DNA of 64,000 bases from Peribacillus frigoritolerans (GCF_030676415.1 NZ_JAUUTW010000002.1:186001-250000), one strand, 5' to 3'; counted from the first letter of the stretch, positions 36,645 through 46,287 are shown. Program-made: numbers and translations. Notes: a model not told the origin generated them from the sequence alone.

Positions 36645-37772
36645 TTATCGAATGGCAGCTATTCCTTCGATGCAGTCTGCCAACTTGTGAATGTCGTCGG
36701 CCGTCGTGTTTTTACCAAAGGAAAAGCGGACGAATTGATGGGCTTCATCTTCGCTTTTCCCAATGGCCATCATCGTTTTTGAAGGATCCTGTTTACCGAT
36801 TTGACAGGCGCTTCCCGTCGAAACAGCGAATCCCTTCTGGTTTAATTCCAGCATGATGTACTGTCCTTGCAATCCAGCGAAGGTCAGCGCCAGAATATGA
36901 GGCAATTGCTCGTTTTTTGCTTCGATGATTTGAAAATCGATTTTCCTTTCCGTTAGCCGTTGGATCAATTGCATCCTAAGTGTGGAAATCCGTTTTCGTT
37001 CATCTTCCATGATATCCCCCAATTTCTTAGCAGCGGTTACGAAGGAAGCGATTCCGGGGACGTCCACTGTCCCTGGTCTGAAACCATATTCATGAGTGAT
37101 ATTCGGTACCGAAGGCTTCAACTGATGGATGGCCGGGAAAATGACGGCCCCAGTCCCTTTTGGACCATAAACTTTATGACTGGAAATGGATAGTCCATCA
37201 CATGAGGCAGCTATCTTCCCAAGCGGTAATTTAGCAAATGATTGGACACAATCCACATGAAAAAAAGCCTGGTGTTTTCGAACGATTTCACTTATTTGCT
37301 CAATGGGTTGAATGACCCCGATTTCCGAATTCACATGTTGGACAATGACCAAGCATGTTCTCTCCGACATACATTCCTGCAGATGTTCAATATCAACACG
37401 GCCATCTTCCAAATGCCGTAAATAAGTAACCTCGAAGCCATCTTGTTCAAGCTTTGCCACGAAATTGGCAAGAGATGCATGTTCAGTTCGGCTTACAATC
37501 AAGTGGTTCTGCCAGGATGGTTTCGAAGCGATGAATGTATCAATGGCAAGCATGTTGCTTTCTGATCCGCCGCTCGTAAAGATGATTCCTTCCTTTTTTA
37601 TATTCAGCATTTCTGCGAGTTGCTGCCGTGACATATCCAATAAACGTGCCGCTTCAGAGCCGATATCATGCAAACTGCTCGCATTCCCGAAAAACTTCCG
37701 GGATGCTTGGCTGTATACGTCGAGAGCCTCCTCATCAATCGGAGTTGTTGCGGCGTAATCCAAATAAATCAA
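36645..37772 (-). CDS. nifS: Cysteine desulfurase NifS for NAD synthesis
   Basis: PLP enzyme taking sulfur from cysteine, in B. subtilis for the Fe-S cluster of quinolinate synthase NadA. 375 residues. The PLP lysine is Lys200 (SISSHKVYGPKG) and the sulfur-carrying Cys323 sits in STGSACQIGK. The histidine stacking on PLP is in SRTEHAS. Divergent from nadBCA and shares their regulatory gap with the NiaR-type site. Confidence 0.95.
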   Translation of the reverse strand: MIYLDYAATTPIDEEALDVYSQASRKFFGNASSLHDIGSEAARLLDMSRQQLAEMLNIKKEGIIFTSGGSESNMLAIDTFIASKPSWQNHLIVSRTEHASLANFVAKLEQDGFEVTYLRHLEDGRVDIEHLQECMSERTCLVIVQHVNSEIGVIQPIEQISEIVRKHQAFFHVDCVQSFAKLPLGKIAASCDGLSISSHKVYGPKGTGAVIFPAIHQLKPSVPNITHEYGFRPGTVDVPGIASFVTAAKKLGDIMEDERKRISTLRMQLIQRLTERKIDFQIIEAKNEQLPHILALTFAGLQGQYIMLELNQKGFAVSTGSACQIGKQDPSKTMMAIGKSEDEAHQFVRFSFGKNTTADDIHKLADCIEGIAAIR

Positions 37773-37814
37773 GAAATCACTTCCATCCTTTAAACTTAAA
37801 AAACTCTTGATAAT

Positions 37815-37844
37815 AGTTTAATAATATGTAAATATAGTTGTCAA
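37815..37844 (-). promoter_or_regulatory. Probable sigmaA promoter of nifS-niaR
   Basis: On the minus strand TTGACA (37844-37839) and TAAACT (37820-37815) lie 18 bases apart, about 45 bases before nifS. The -35 overlaps the NiaR-type operator. Confidence 0.55.
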
Positions 37845-37857
37845 GACACCTGTCATA
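37842..37857. promoter_or_regulatory. NiaR-type operator between nifS and nadB
   Basis: AAGACACCTGTCAT (37843-37856) matches the AGACACnTGTCT palindrome I know for NiaR sites. It lies between two operons that NiaR controls in B. subtilis. Confidence 0.6.
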
Positions 37858-37875
37858 AACAGGAGGAATGAAATA

Positions 37876-39459
37876 ATGGTAAAGGCGGAAATCATCGTGA
37901 TAGGCAGCGGGATCGCTGCCTTGAAAACGGCATTGGAAGCTAGTGAACATAAGCATGTGATACTCATCACAAAATCAAGTATCCGTGATAGTAATTCCTA
38001 TTTGGCTCAGGGCGGGATTGCTGCTGCAATATCTGATCGTGATAGAGTATCCTTTCATAAAAAAGATACGCTGGCTGCTGGTCAGCGATACAACAAGGTG
38101 AAGGCAGTGGAAAAACTCGTTGAAGAGGCACCTTCGGTTATAGCTGAACTTATTGAATCGGGTATGCGATTTGACCATGACCATGACGGAACTCTATTGT
38201 TTGGCATGGAGGGCGCCCACAGTGAACGAAGAATCCTTCATAGTCATGGGGATGCTACAGGAAAGTACATCATGGAACATCTTATAGGGTGCTTGAAAAA
38301 ATCATCGATTACTGTAATGGAGAATGTTGCCGCAGTGGAGTTGATCATCGGGGAAGATGATTCTTGCATAGGCGTCAAAACACTTGATAAGTCAGGGGAA
38401 CTTGTTACCTATCATGCTGAACAGACGGTTTTGGCAACAGGCGGCTGTGGTTCCCTATACCATTTCACTTCAAATTCACAAACGGTTTCAGGTGATGGAA
38501 TCGCACTTGCATTCAAGGCCGGTGCAAAAGTTCGTGACATGGAATTCATACAGTTCCATCCGACCCTGCTTTTTGTAAATGGCAAAGCGGAAGGGCTGGT
38601 TTCAGAAGCGGTCCGCGGGGATGGTGCGAGATTAGTGACGGAAATGGGAAGGCCGATCATGGAGGATGTCCATAGCTTGAAAGATCTAGCACCAAGGCAT
38701 ATTGTTGCACAAACGATTTTTTCTTATTTGCAGCGCGGTGAAAAGGTATTTTTGGATATTTCGATGATTAAGGATTTTAAAAATCGTTTTCCGACAGTGA
38801 GCTCATTATGTGAAAAAAGCGGGCTGGACCTTCAATTGGGGAAAATCCCCGTTGCACCTGGAAACCATTTTCTAATGGGAGGGATTGAAGTGGATGAATC
38901 GGGGCAAACCGCAGTACCCTCTTTGTATGCAGTTGGTGAAGTGGCATGCACGGGTGCACATGGTGCAAACCGATTGGCAAGCAACTCCCTTCTCGAAGGG
39001 CTGGTTTTTGGAAATGCGCTTGGCCGTTTCCTTGCTAAAGTGCCGGCAAGGTCGATACCGGAAGAAAAAGAGCAGTCCAAGAGTTCCAGTCCATTTTCCT
39101 TTTTACCTGATCTCACGACATTGCAGGAAAAATTAATGAACGAAGCGGGAATCGTTCGAAATGAAGCGGGTTTAACTCGACTGAAGGATTATCTTGAGAC
39201 ATTTACTATCGAAAAATTGCTGCAGATGGAAGTAACGGCATTATCGCTACAAGAAATAACCAAAATCAATAGCATAATCGTGGCGTGGCTGATTGCCGAA
39301 TCCGCATTGACCAGGACGGAAAGCAGGGGCGGTCATTTCCGCAGTGACTATCCAAGCGAAGATGACACCCAATGGCTTGAAAATTCGGTTATCCTTGCTT
39401 GCACGGATGTGAAATACCGAGTGAAAGGGAGACGACTATATGAATATATTGAAGCTTAA
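37876..39459 (+). CDS. nadB: L-aspartate oxidase
   Basis: FAD enzyme oxidising L-aspartate to iminoaspartate, first step of de novo NAD synthesis. 527 residues. The dinucleotide fold is IGSGIAALKTALEA near the start; the succinate dehydrogenase/NadB family motifs are SYLAQGGIAAA and GAHGANRLASNSLLEGLV (seen as GANRLASNSL). An AGGAGG site precedes the ATG. The last 20 bases overlap nadC. Confidence 0.97.
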   Translation: MVKAEIIVIGSGIAALKTALEASEHKHVILITKSSIRDSNSYLAQGGIAAAISDRDRVSFHKKDTLAAGQRYNKVKAVEKLVEEAPSVIAELIESGMRFDHDHDGTLLFGMEGAHSERRILHSHGDATGKYIMEHLIGCLKKSSITVMENVAAVELIIGEDDSCIGVKTLDKSGELVTYHAEQTVLATGGCGSLYHFTSNSQTVSGDGIALAFKAGAKVRDMEFIQFHPTLLFVNGKAEGLVSEAVRGDGARLVTEMGRPIMEDVHSLKDLAPRHIVAQTIFSYLQRGEKVFLDISMIKDFKNRFPTVSSLCEKSGLDLQLGKIPVAPGNHFLMGGIEVDESGQTAVPSLYAVGEVACTGAHGANRLASNSLLEGLVFGNALGRFLAKVPARSIPEEKEQSKSSSPFSFLPDLTTLQEKLMNEAGIVRNEAGLTRLKDYLETFTIEKLLQMEVTALSLQEITKINSIIVAWLIAESALTRTESRGGHFRSDYPSEDDTQWLENSVILACTDVKYRVKGRRLYEYIEA

Positions 39460-40291
39460 GCAGATGCTGCAACAATTTTTAATGGAAGATATAGGGGAAT
39501 GCGATGTAACGAGTGATACGATTTTTGATCAAGGTGAACAAGGAACTTTGACATTCATCGCAAAAGAAGGCGGGGTCTTTAGCGGAGGGGACGTCATCAA
39601 GACGGGATTTGCGTTGTTGGATGAGCAAATCGAGGTTTTCCTTTTTGTTCAAGATGGAGAAGTATTTGAAGAAGGACAGGAGCTTGCAAAAATGACCGGC
39701 GATATGGCCTCCCTTTTAAAAGGGGAACGGGTCGTTTTGAATTTAGTGCAGCGTATGTCCGGCATTGCGACACAGGCTCATAAAGCTGCCATGATTTTAG
39801 CGGGGACGAAGACGAGAGCTTGTGATACGAGGAAAACTACACCAGGCCTGCGGATGCTCGAAAAATATGCGGTCCGTTCCGGCGGGGCATTCAATCACCG
39901 TTATGGTCTGTATGATGCAGTCATGATAAAGGACAACCATATTTCTTTCGCTGGGTCCATAACGAAAGCGGTTCAAACGGTTAAATCCAAACTGGGACAT
40001 ACCACTAAAGTGGAAGTGGAAACGGAATCACCACAACAGGTGCTTGAAGCAGTGGAAGCCGGTGCAGATATCATCATGTTCGATAACCGGAGCCCCGAAG
40101 AAATCAAGCAACTGATTAAATTGGTTCCCGCCCACATCATAACTGAAGCTTCTGGAGGGATCCATTTAGACAATCTAGCCTCATATCGGGAAACAGGGGT
40201 AGATTATATTTCGTTGGGCAGCTTGACGCACAGTGTCAGGGCACTTGATATTAGCGCAAAGGTCAAAGAACGTGAGGGGATATTGAAATGA
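39440..40291 (+). CDS. nadC: Quinolinate phosphoribosyltransferase
   Basis: Forms nicotinate mononucleotide from quinolinate and PRPP. 283 residues. Signatures: [47 protein letters not shown] and EASGGI. The ATG lies inside the end of nadB, with a GGGAG site upstream. It ends overlapping nadA by 4 bases, so nadBCA is translationally linked. Confidence 0.97.
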   Translation: MNILKLKQMLQQFLMEDIGECDVTSDTIFDQGEQGTLTFIAKEGGVFSGGDVIKTGFALLDEQIEVFLFVQDGEVFEEGQELAKMTGDMASLLKGERVVLNLVQRMSGIATQAHKAAMILAGTKTRACDTRKTTPGLRMLEKYAVRSGGAFNHRYGLYDAVMIKDNHISFAGSITKAVQTVKSKLGHTTKVEVETESPQQVLEAVEAGADIIMFDNRSPEEIKQLIKLVPAHIITEASGGIHLDNLASYRETGVDYISLGSLTHSVRALDISAKVKEREGILK

Positions 40292-41394
40292 ACATATTGG
40301 AGATGGCTAAAACAGCAGGAAATGTATTACCTGAAAAGTATAAAACGATGACAAAGGAAGAGATGGAGAATCGGGTCCATGACATCAAGCAACGACTGGG
40401 GAACCGCCTTTATATCCCAGGCCATCATTATCAAAGGGAGGAAGTCATTCAATTTTCGGATTCAACGGGGGATTCACTTCAATTGGCTCAGCTTTCCGCG
40501 CAAAATCGCGAAGCGGATTATATCGTGTTTTGTGGCGTGCATTTCATGGCTGAAACAGCCGATATTTTGACGGAAGAAGGGCAGACGGTTATCCTTCCTG
40601 ACATGCGTGCAGGCTGCTCCATGGCGGATATGGCGGATATTGAACAAACGGAACGGGCGTGGACAAAGCTTCAGGATTTATTTGGTGATACGATCCTTCC
40701 GCTAACTTATGTTAATTCCACTGCGGCCATCAAAGCTTTTGTGGGGAAAAATGGCGGGGCTACGGTGACTTCTTCCAATGCACAAGGGATGGTCTCCTGG
40801 GCCCTCTCGCAAAAAGAAAGAATCCTTTTCCTTCCCGATCAGCATCTCGGGAGGAATACAGCCTTTGACCTTGGAATCCCATTGAATGAAATGGCTGTCT
40901 GGGATCCGCATAAGGATGAATTGATCTATGAAGGGGAACTCGAAAATCTGAAGGTACTTCTTTGGAAAGGACATTGTTCAGTCCATGAAAATTTCACTAC
41001 GGCGAATATTGAAACGCTTAGAGCGGAGCAGCCGGAAATGAATATCATCGTTCATCCCGAATGTCGACGTGAGGTAGTCGCCCTGTCAGATTATGCGGGT
41101 TCTACATCATACATCATAAATATGATCGAAAGAGCCGAACCAGGTAGTTCCTGGGCAATCGGCACGGAAATGAACCTTGTCAAGCGACTTATCGCCAATA
41201 ATCCTGACAAGAACATCATCTCGTTAAATCCGAATATGTGTCCATGTCTTACAATGAACCGGATTGATCTGCCTCACCTGCTGTGGGCGCTTGAATCCAT
41301 TGAAGAAGGGATAATCATCAATCCGATAAAAGTGGAGAAGAGCATTGCGGATAATGCCATCCTAGCTTTAAACAGAATGCTGGAACGCGTTTGA
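40288..41394 (+). CDS. nadA: Quinolinate synthase
   Basis: 4Fe-4S enzyme condensing iminoaspartate with dihydroxyacetone phosphate. 368 residues, the long Bacillus-type form. Likely cluster cysteines lie in [18 protein letters not shown] and [11 protein letters not shown]. Other motifs: [28 protein letters not shown]. Needs Fe-S cluster supply, which the neighbouring nifS would provide. Confidence 0.97.
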   Translation: MNILEMAKTAGNVLPEKYKTMTKEEMENRVHDIKQRLGNRLYIPGHHYQREEVIQFSDSTGDSLQLAQLSAQNREADYIVFCGVHFMAETADILTEEGQTVILPDMRAGCSMADMADIEQTERAWTKLQDLFGDTILPLTYVNSTAAIKAFVGKNGGATVTSSNAQGMVSWALSQKERILFLPDQHLGRNTAFDLGIPLNEMAVWDPHKDELIYEGELENLKVLLWKGHCSVHENFTTANIETLRAEQPEMNIIVHPECRREVVALSDYAGSTSYIINMIERAEPGSSWAIGTEMNLVKRLIANNPDKNIISLNPNMCPCLTMNRIDLPHLLWALESIEEGIIINPIKVEKSIADNAILALNRMLERV

Positions 41395-41423
41395 GTCAGT
41401 GCTTTCTAAAAAGACTTTGGATC

Positions 41424-41456
41424 AAAAGAAAAAGGGGGATAAGACCCCCTTTTTTC
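41424..41456. terminator. Bidirectional terminator after nadA
   Basis: AAAAAGGGGG (41429-41438) pairs with CCCCCTTTTTT (41445-41455) around a 6-base loop. It also serves the minus-strand metallopeptidase gene. Confidence 0.92.
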
Positions 41457-41483
41457 TTTTGTAATCTAAACAGGTAAGAACTT

Positions 41484-42329
41484 TTAAAGGTTATTCGCTT
41501 TGAAAGTATTGCCTTCATTCATATCACCGGATTTAAATCCTTTATTGAACCACCGTTTCCTCTGTTCGGATGTACCGTGCGTGAAGCTATCTGGAACCAC
41601 GTACCCCTGTGCCTTTTCCTGGATACGGTCATCCCCCACACCACTTGCTGCATTCAAGGCTTCCTCAAGATCGCCTTCTTCAAGCAAATTCTCTCCTTGG
41701 ACATGATGTGCCCAAACTCCAGCAAAATAATCAGCCTGTAATTCAAGACGGACAGAAAACCTATTATATTCGGTCTCGCTGACCTTTGAACGATCGGGCA
41801 TTTCCTTTTCCGTTGTCCCTAAAAGTGTCTGAACGTGATGTCCGACTTCGTGTGCAATGACATAGGCCATGGCGAAATCCCCGGGTGCCTGGAATTCTTG
41901 CTTCAACTCTTGATAAAAGCTGAGATCAATATATAATTTCATGTCACCCGGACAATAAAATGGCCCTACCGAAGAAGCTGCCATCCCGCATGCCGATTCG
42001 ACACTACCTGAATACAGGACAAGGTTCGGTTCCTTATATTCCAGTCCATTTTTACGGAATTCTTCTGTCCAGACCTGCTCCGTTTCTGCAAGGACGACAG
42101 ATACGAACTGCGCAAGTTCCTTCTCTTCATCAGTTTCGACATAAGTGCTGCCATTGTTCGATTCAGTAGAATTCAAGCTGCCTAGCAATTCGCTTGGATT
42201 ACCGCCAAGGAGCGTCACGATCAAGACAATTACCAATCCGACCCCTCCGCCTATTCCGGCCATGCCTTTTCCGCTCATGCGTCTTTTGTCCTCGACATTC
42301 GAGCTGCCCTGTCTACCTTTCCATTTCAT
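41484..42329 (-). CDS. Putative neutral zinc metallopeptidase (YpfJ family)
   Basis: 281 residues: a cytoplasmic start, one membrane helix about 31-42 after a glycine-rich stretch, a Ser/Asn-rich linker, then the extracellular metallopeptidase-like domain with HEVGH at 160-164 and a further acidic zinc-ligand candidate in RLELQADYFAGVW (residues near 200). The conserved cysteines in ESACGMA and PFYCPGD may form a disulfide. ATG 42329 follows GGGGGGA on the minus strand. Substrate unknown. It lies between nadA and safA, facing them. Confidence 0.88.
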   Translation of the reverse strand: MKWKGRQGSSNVEDKRRMSGKGMAGIGGGVGLVIVLIVTLLGGNPSELLGSLNSTESNNGSTYVETDEEKELAQFVSVVLAETEQVWTEEFRKNGLEYKEPNLVLYSGSVESACGMAASSVGPFYCPGDMKLYIDLSFYQELKQEFQAPGDFAMAYVIAHEVGHHVQTLLGTTEKEMPDRSKVSETEYNRFSVRLELQADYFAGVWAHHVQGENLLEEGDLEEALNAASGVGDDRIQEKAQGYVVPDSFTHGTSEQRKRWFNKGFKSGDMNEGNTFKANNL

Positions 42330-42544
42330 TATTATTCCCCCCAGGGATGTAAGATGAGTACCTGAAGACAAAGCCTTAGGTCATTTACTTTCTTATACCC
42401 TGATTTCCCTGAGTTTAGACAGAAGCTTGAAAGAAGCGTTTCATAACATGGGTTTCCTCTCCCAAAAAGTAACTTCCATTTCCCTAAATCATTGATCCAA
42501 TCATAAAAGTCATTTTTCAAGCATAAGTTTTCATGATAAAAATA

Positions 42545-42573
42545 ATAGCAATTCACCCACTGCTTCATAGAAT
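42545..42573 (+). promoter_or_regulatory. Possible sigmaE promoter of safA
   Basis: CATAGAAT (42566-42573) resembles a sigmaE -10, with ATA at 42545-42547, 18 bases upstream. safA is transcribed early in the B. subtilis mother cell. Spacing is at the long limit. Confidence 0.35.
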
Positions 42574-42605
42574 ATATGGACATATGCACAGGAGGGGTTA
42601 ACAGC

Positions 42606-45248
42606 GTGAAAATTCATATAGTCCAAAAAGGCGATACACTTTGGAAACTCGCCAAAAAATACGGCGTCAGTTTTGATGAACTTAAAAAAGTTAACGCGCA
42701 ATTGAGCAACCCGGACATGATGATGCCCGGAATGAAAATTAAAATACCAGGGGCTTCCGGAGCTGTAATAAAAGAAACGGTTAAACCAAACGTGAATATT
42801 CAACCGGGAATGAAAGAATCCCAAATTCAACCGTACCAGGCTCAGCCAGCACCTATGAAAGAGCAGCAAATTATGCAAAAACCGGCTGTTAAAGAACAGC
42901 CGAAAAAAGAACAGCCGAAATTTCAACAGCCGATAAAAGAGCAGCCGAAATTTCAACAGCCGGTAAAAGAGCAACCAATCGTTCAACAACCAGTAAAAGA
43001 GCAGATCGTTCAACAGCCAGTTAAGAAAGAGCAGCAGATCGTACAGCCTAAGCCAATCATTAAAGAAAAGCAAAAAATCGTTCCAAAAGAAGTGCCGGTA
43101 CCCATGCCGGTGATTCCGGAAATCGATATCAATAATTATTATATGGTCAACATGACCAATATGAGTGTTCAAAAGCCACCTGCACCACCACCTTTGCCAA
43201 AGAAGAAAGAAGAGCCTGCAGTCACTAAAAAGAAGAAGAAAAAGCCAGCTGTACAGCCAGCTCAGGAATATAGTGAGCCGGAGGATGATTGTATTCCAGT
43301 AACGCCAATCCTGCCTGGAAGCGGTTATTGTATTCAGCCGCCACCGTGGGCGCATATGCACATGCAGGGGATGCAAGCCCCATATCAAGGCGCTCAAGGG
43401 TATCAGGCGGCTCCGGAAACATATGGTTATCAAATGATGGATGAGAGCTCTGATATTTGGGGAGAATCTTCTGACATGCAAATGATGGATCAAGGATTCG
43501 TCCAAGGGGCGAGCATGAATGCACCAAGCCAGCAATATTATCCATATCAAGCCTCCGCACCGGTTCCGCACCATTTTTATGGAGGGATGAATCAACAAGC
43601 TCAAGTAGCAGGTTCATATATGCAACAAGATTATGAGTCACCAGGCGAATCGCCTTCTTCATACAATCAAAACTTCCCTCAGCATTATTCCCAGATTGCC
43701 GGTGAGGAAGAGGAAGATTGCGGCTGTAATAAGGGGTTACTTGGAACTTATGGGCCGGAAGTGAAAGGGCAGTATCAAGGAAACAAAAAAATGGATCACC
43801 AATATCAATCCGTTCAATCACAGCAACAGGCCCCATACCCAGGGATGGCACCTAAAGAGTCTCAGATGGGAATAGAGATGCAATATCAAAATGAAGAAGA
43901 GTCAGTAGAATCGGCTCCACAATATGAAGGATTCATGATGGGCGGCCAGAACGGAGGTCAGCCAGGCATGATGTTGGGCGGCCAAAACGGAGGTCAGCCA
44001 GGGATGATGATGGGCGGCCAGAACGGAGGTCAGCCAGGCATGATGATGGGCGGCCAGAACGAAGATCAGCCGTGGATGATGGGCGGCCAAAACGGAGGTC
44101 AACCAGGCATGATGATGGGCGGCCAGAACGGAGGTCAGCCAGGGATGATGATGGGCGGCCAAAACGGAGGTCAGCCAGGCATGATGCCGGGCAGCCAAAA
44201 CGGAGGTCAGCCAGGGATGATGATGGGCGGTCAAAACGGTGGCCAACCAGGGATGATGCCGGGCAGCCAAAACGGTGGCCAGCCAGTGATGATGGGCGGC
44301 CAAAACGGAGGTCAGCCGTGGATGATGGGTGGCCAAAGCGGAGGCCAACCAGGTATGATGGGCGGCCAAAATGGAGGTCAGCCGTGGATGATGGGCGGCC
44401 AAAACGGAGGCCAGCCAGGGATGATGATGGGCAGCCAAAACGGAGGTCAGCCAGGGATGATGATGGGCGGCCAGAACGGTGGCCAGCCAGGGATGATGAT
44501 GGGCGGTCAAAACGGTGGTCAGCCAGGGATGATGATGGGCGGCCAGAACGGAGGCCAGCCAGGGATGATGATGGGCGGCCAAAACGGAGGTCAGCCAGGG
44601 ATGATGATGGGCAGCCAAAACGGAGGTCAGCCAGGGATGATGATGGGCGGTCAAAACGGTGGCCAACCAGGAATGATGCCGGGCAGCCAAAACGGAGGTC
44701 AGCCAGGGATGATGATGGGCAGCCAAAATGGAGGTCCTCCAGGCATAAAGGAGAGTCAAATAGGAGGTCCTCCAGGCATGATGGGCGGTCAAAATGGAGG
44801 CCAGCCAGGTATGATGCCGGGACAATTCGGTGGTCAGCCTGACATGATGGGCGGTCAAAATGGAGGTCCTCCAGGCATGATGCCGGGACAATTTGGTGGT
44901 CCGCCTGACATGATGGGCGGTCAAAATGGAGGTCCTCCAGGTATGATGCCGGGACAATTTGGTGGTCCGCCTGACATGATGGGCGGTCAAAATGGAGGTC
45001 CTCCAGGTATGATGCCGGGACAATTTGGTGGTCCGCCTGACATGATGGGCGGTCAAAATGGAGGCCAGCCAGGTATGATGCCGGGACAATTCGGTGGTCC
45101 GCCTGTCATGATGCGCGGTCAGTTTGGGGGGCAACCTGAAGCTATGTTACCTGGGCAAATGGGTGGCCAGCCAGGCGAATTCGGGGGCGTTCGTGCACCT
45201 GAAACATTCGGGATACCGACATATGCAGATGAAAGCGATGACTACTAA
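42606..45248 (+). CDS. safA: SafA, coat/cortex morphogenetic protein with giant repeat tract
   Basis: Hub of the inner spore coat, localised by SpoVID. 880 residues, against roughly 390 in B. subtilis. LysM domain about 1-46 (MKIHIVQKGDTLWKLAKKYG, seen as VQKGDTLWK); QPVKEQP-type repeats about 85-150; the SafA signature VTPILPGSGYC near 235; Tyr/Gln/Met-rich middle; then about 36 tandem units around GGQNGGQPGMM from about 446 to 861; a short unique end. The start is GTG 42606, 8 bases after AGGAGGGG. The repeats explain the extra length. Confidence 0.95.
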   Translation: MKIHIVQKGDTLWKLAKKYGVSFDELKKVNAQLSNPDMMMPGMKIKIPGASGAVIKETVKPNVNIQPGMKESQIQPYQAQPAPMKEQQIMQKPAVKEQPKKEQPKFQQPIKEQPKFQQPVKEQPIVQQPVKEQIVQQPVKKEQQIVQPKPIIKEKQKIVPKEVPVPMPVIPEIDINNYYMVNMTNMSVQKPPAPPPLPKKKEEPAVTKKKKKKPAVQPAQEYSEPEDDCIPVTPILPGSGYCIQPPPWAHMHMQGMQAPYQGAQGYQAAPETYGYQMMDESSDIWGESSDMQMMDQGFVQGASMNAPSQQYYPYQASAPVPHHFYGGMNQQAQVAGSYMQQDYESPGESPSSYNQNFPQHYSQIAGEEEEDCGCNKGLLGTYGPEVKGQYQGNKKMDHQYQSVQSQQQAPYPGMAPKESQMGIEMQYQNEEESVESAPQYEGFMMGGQNGGQPGMMLGGQNGGQPGMMMGGQNGGQPGMMMGGQNEDQPWMMGGQNGGQPGMMMGGQNGGQPGMMMGGQNGGQPGMMPGSQNGGQPGMMMGGQNGGQPGMMPGSQNGGQPVMMGGQNGGQPWMMGGQSGGQPGMMGGQNGGQPWMMGGQNGGQPGMMMGSQNGGQPGMMMGGQNGGQPGMMMGGQNGGQPGMMMGGQNGGQPGMMMGGQNGGQPGMMMGSQNGGQPGMMMGGQNGGQPGMMPGSQNGGQPGMMMGSQNGGPPGIKESQIGGPPGMMGGQNGGQPGMMPGQFGGQPDMMGGQNGGPPGMMPGQFGGPPDMMGGQNGGPPGMMPGQFGGPPDMMGGQNGGPPGMMPGQFGGPPDMMGGQNGGQPGMMPGQFGGPPVMMRGQFGGQPEAMLPGQMGGQPGEFGGVRAPETFGIPTYADESDDY
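43941..45188 (+). repeat. Tandem coding repeats in safA
   Basis: About 36 in-frame units of 30 to 36 bases. The first two thirds repeat GGQNGGQPGMMM with variants (M to P, G to S, G to W). From about 44784 a 66-base higher-order unit appears, encoding GGQNGGPPGMMP plus GQFGGPPDMM, in near-identical copies starting at 44850, 44916, 44982 and 45048. Confidence 0.95.
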
Positions 45249-46185
45249 TTATCAAGGAGACAGTGTTTTTAACACTCGTCTCCTCTCTTATTTAAATCGT
45301 AAGCCAAAGAATGTCCACCATATCCAAAGCAGTGTCTATTTAATAACTTTTGAAAAGGGTCATCCAATGATCCTTAAAGGATTCGACAGTTTTGAAAAAT
45401 GGGATCGGCAAAGAGAATTGACTTCTTTGTTAAAACAAAAGGGATTTCATCAAACGTATTATATTCATCAGAATTTAATGCCCTTTCAATTTAAGGGAAA
45501 ATGGTATGGCAGTATGGACTATTTTCCGCCGAGTAAGAAAAAATTCAGATTTTCCAATCATAAGGACCGCTTAGAGGGCATTCAGTTACTGGAAAGCTTC
45601 CATGATGTGTCGGAACATATCACCATTAACGCGCCTGTGTTCAATCAATCAAAAAAGTGGAAAGAACGCTTATCACTATTTAAAAAGAACTTTTCTTATG
45701 TTCGCCAATATGTTTCCGAAGATATTATCAATGAATGGATTAGGTGGGGTGAATGGTCGCTAGAGGGGTTTGATAAAAATCAGTCTTTATGGAATAAGGA
45801 AGAGAAAGTCATCATTCATGGTGATTGTGCCCACCATAATTTCTTGCGGAGAGCGGACGGCACTTTGACTTTAATCGATTTTGACTTAATGGCAAATGCC
45901 CCGAGGTGCATTGATTATTTACAGTATGCAAATCGAATTTCGCATCATTTGGAAGATGCGGCCACCGAGCTGTGGGAAGTGCCGCAATTGCAAAGGTATC
46001 AGTCAGACCTTGCCTTTTTATATGCTTTAACTTATCCTACCGATATTTTCCGTGAATGGAATCGTCTTAATAAAAGTTCTTCCCAGCTTCATTCGGTCTG
46101 GAAAATGTCCGTGGAAGGTTTTTCGGAGCGGATGGAGATGAATGAAAAATTGGCGAAAAGGATTTCTTCCCTTAATAGGAATTAA
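45238..46185 (+). CDS. Kinase-fold (aminoglycoside phosphotransferase-like) protein between safA and coxA
   Basis: About 315 residues of the phosphotransferase/CotS-like fold. A strand pair SSVYLITFEKGHPMILKGF forms the N-lobe (ILKGF carries the ATP lysine); the catalytic loop is IHGDCAHHNFL and the metal site LIDFDLM, so unlike YsxE it keeps the residues needed for phosphotransfer. The start is uncertain: ATG 45238, 45229 and 45223 all lie inside the end of safA without a clear ribosome site, implying coupled translation. The substrate is unknown; kin of this fold are spore coat proteins. Confidence 0.8.
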   Translation: MTTNYQGDSVFNTRLLSYLNRKPKNVHHIQSSVYLITFEKGHPMILKGFDSFEKWDRQRELTSLLKQKGFHQTYYIHQNLMPFQFKGKWYGSMDYFPPSKKKFRFSNHKDRLEGIQLLESFHDVSEHITINAPVFNQSKKWKERLSLFKKNFSYVRQYVSEDIINEWIRWGEWSLEGFDKNQSLWNKEEKVIIHGDCAHHNFLRRADGTLTLIDFDLMANAPRCIDYLQYANRISHHLEDAATELWEVPQLQRYQSDLAFLYALTYPTDIFREWNRLNKSSSQLHSVWKMSVEGFSERMEMNEKLAKRISSLNRN

Positions 46186-46287
46186 AACGGGTTTATGGCC
46201 GTATCTTACAGAGTACATTTCCCGTTAGACACCCATGCTAATTATGAGCGGAATATAGCTCATTCTATTGCAATGGGAGGGTTATTG

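Noticed and set aside
42531-43604. A 357-codon minus-strand frame over the first part of safA
   Set aside because: Composition is extreme (Leu, Arg, Phe, His), there is no ribosome site, and it mirrors the QPVKEQP repeats of safA.
44072-44842. A 256-codon frame in a second plus-strand frame of the same tract (Asp/Gly/Arg/Ser-rich)
   Set aside because: Also a by-product of the repeat; safA with its LysM start and GTG plus ribosome site explains the DNA.
43902-45134. A 410-codon open frame on the minus strand across the safA repeats (His/Thr/Leu/Ala-rich)
   Set aside because: It exists because the 12-codon repeat lacks stops in that frame too; no ribosome site, no family, and it is fully antisense to safA.
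43941-45188. CRISPR-like tandem repeats
   Set aside because: Units are contiguous, coding and in frame, with no unique spacers and no cas genes near.
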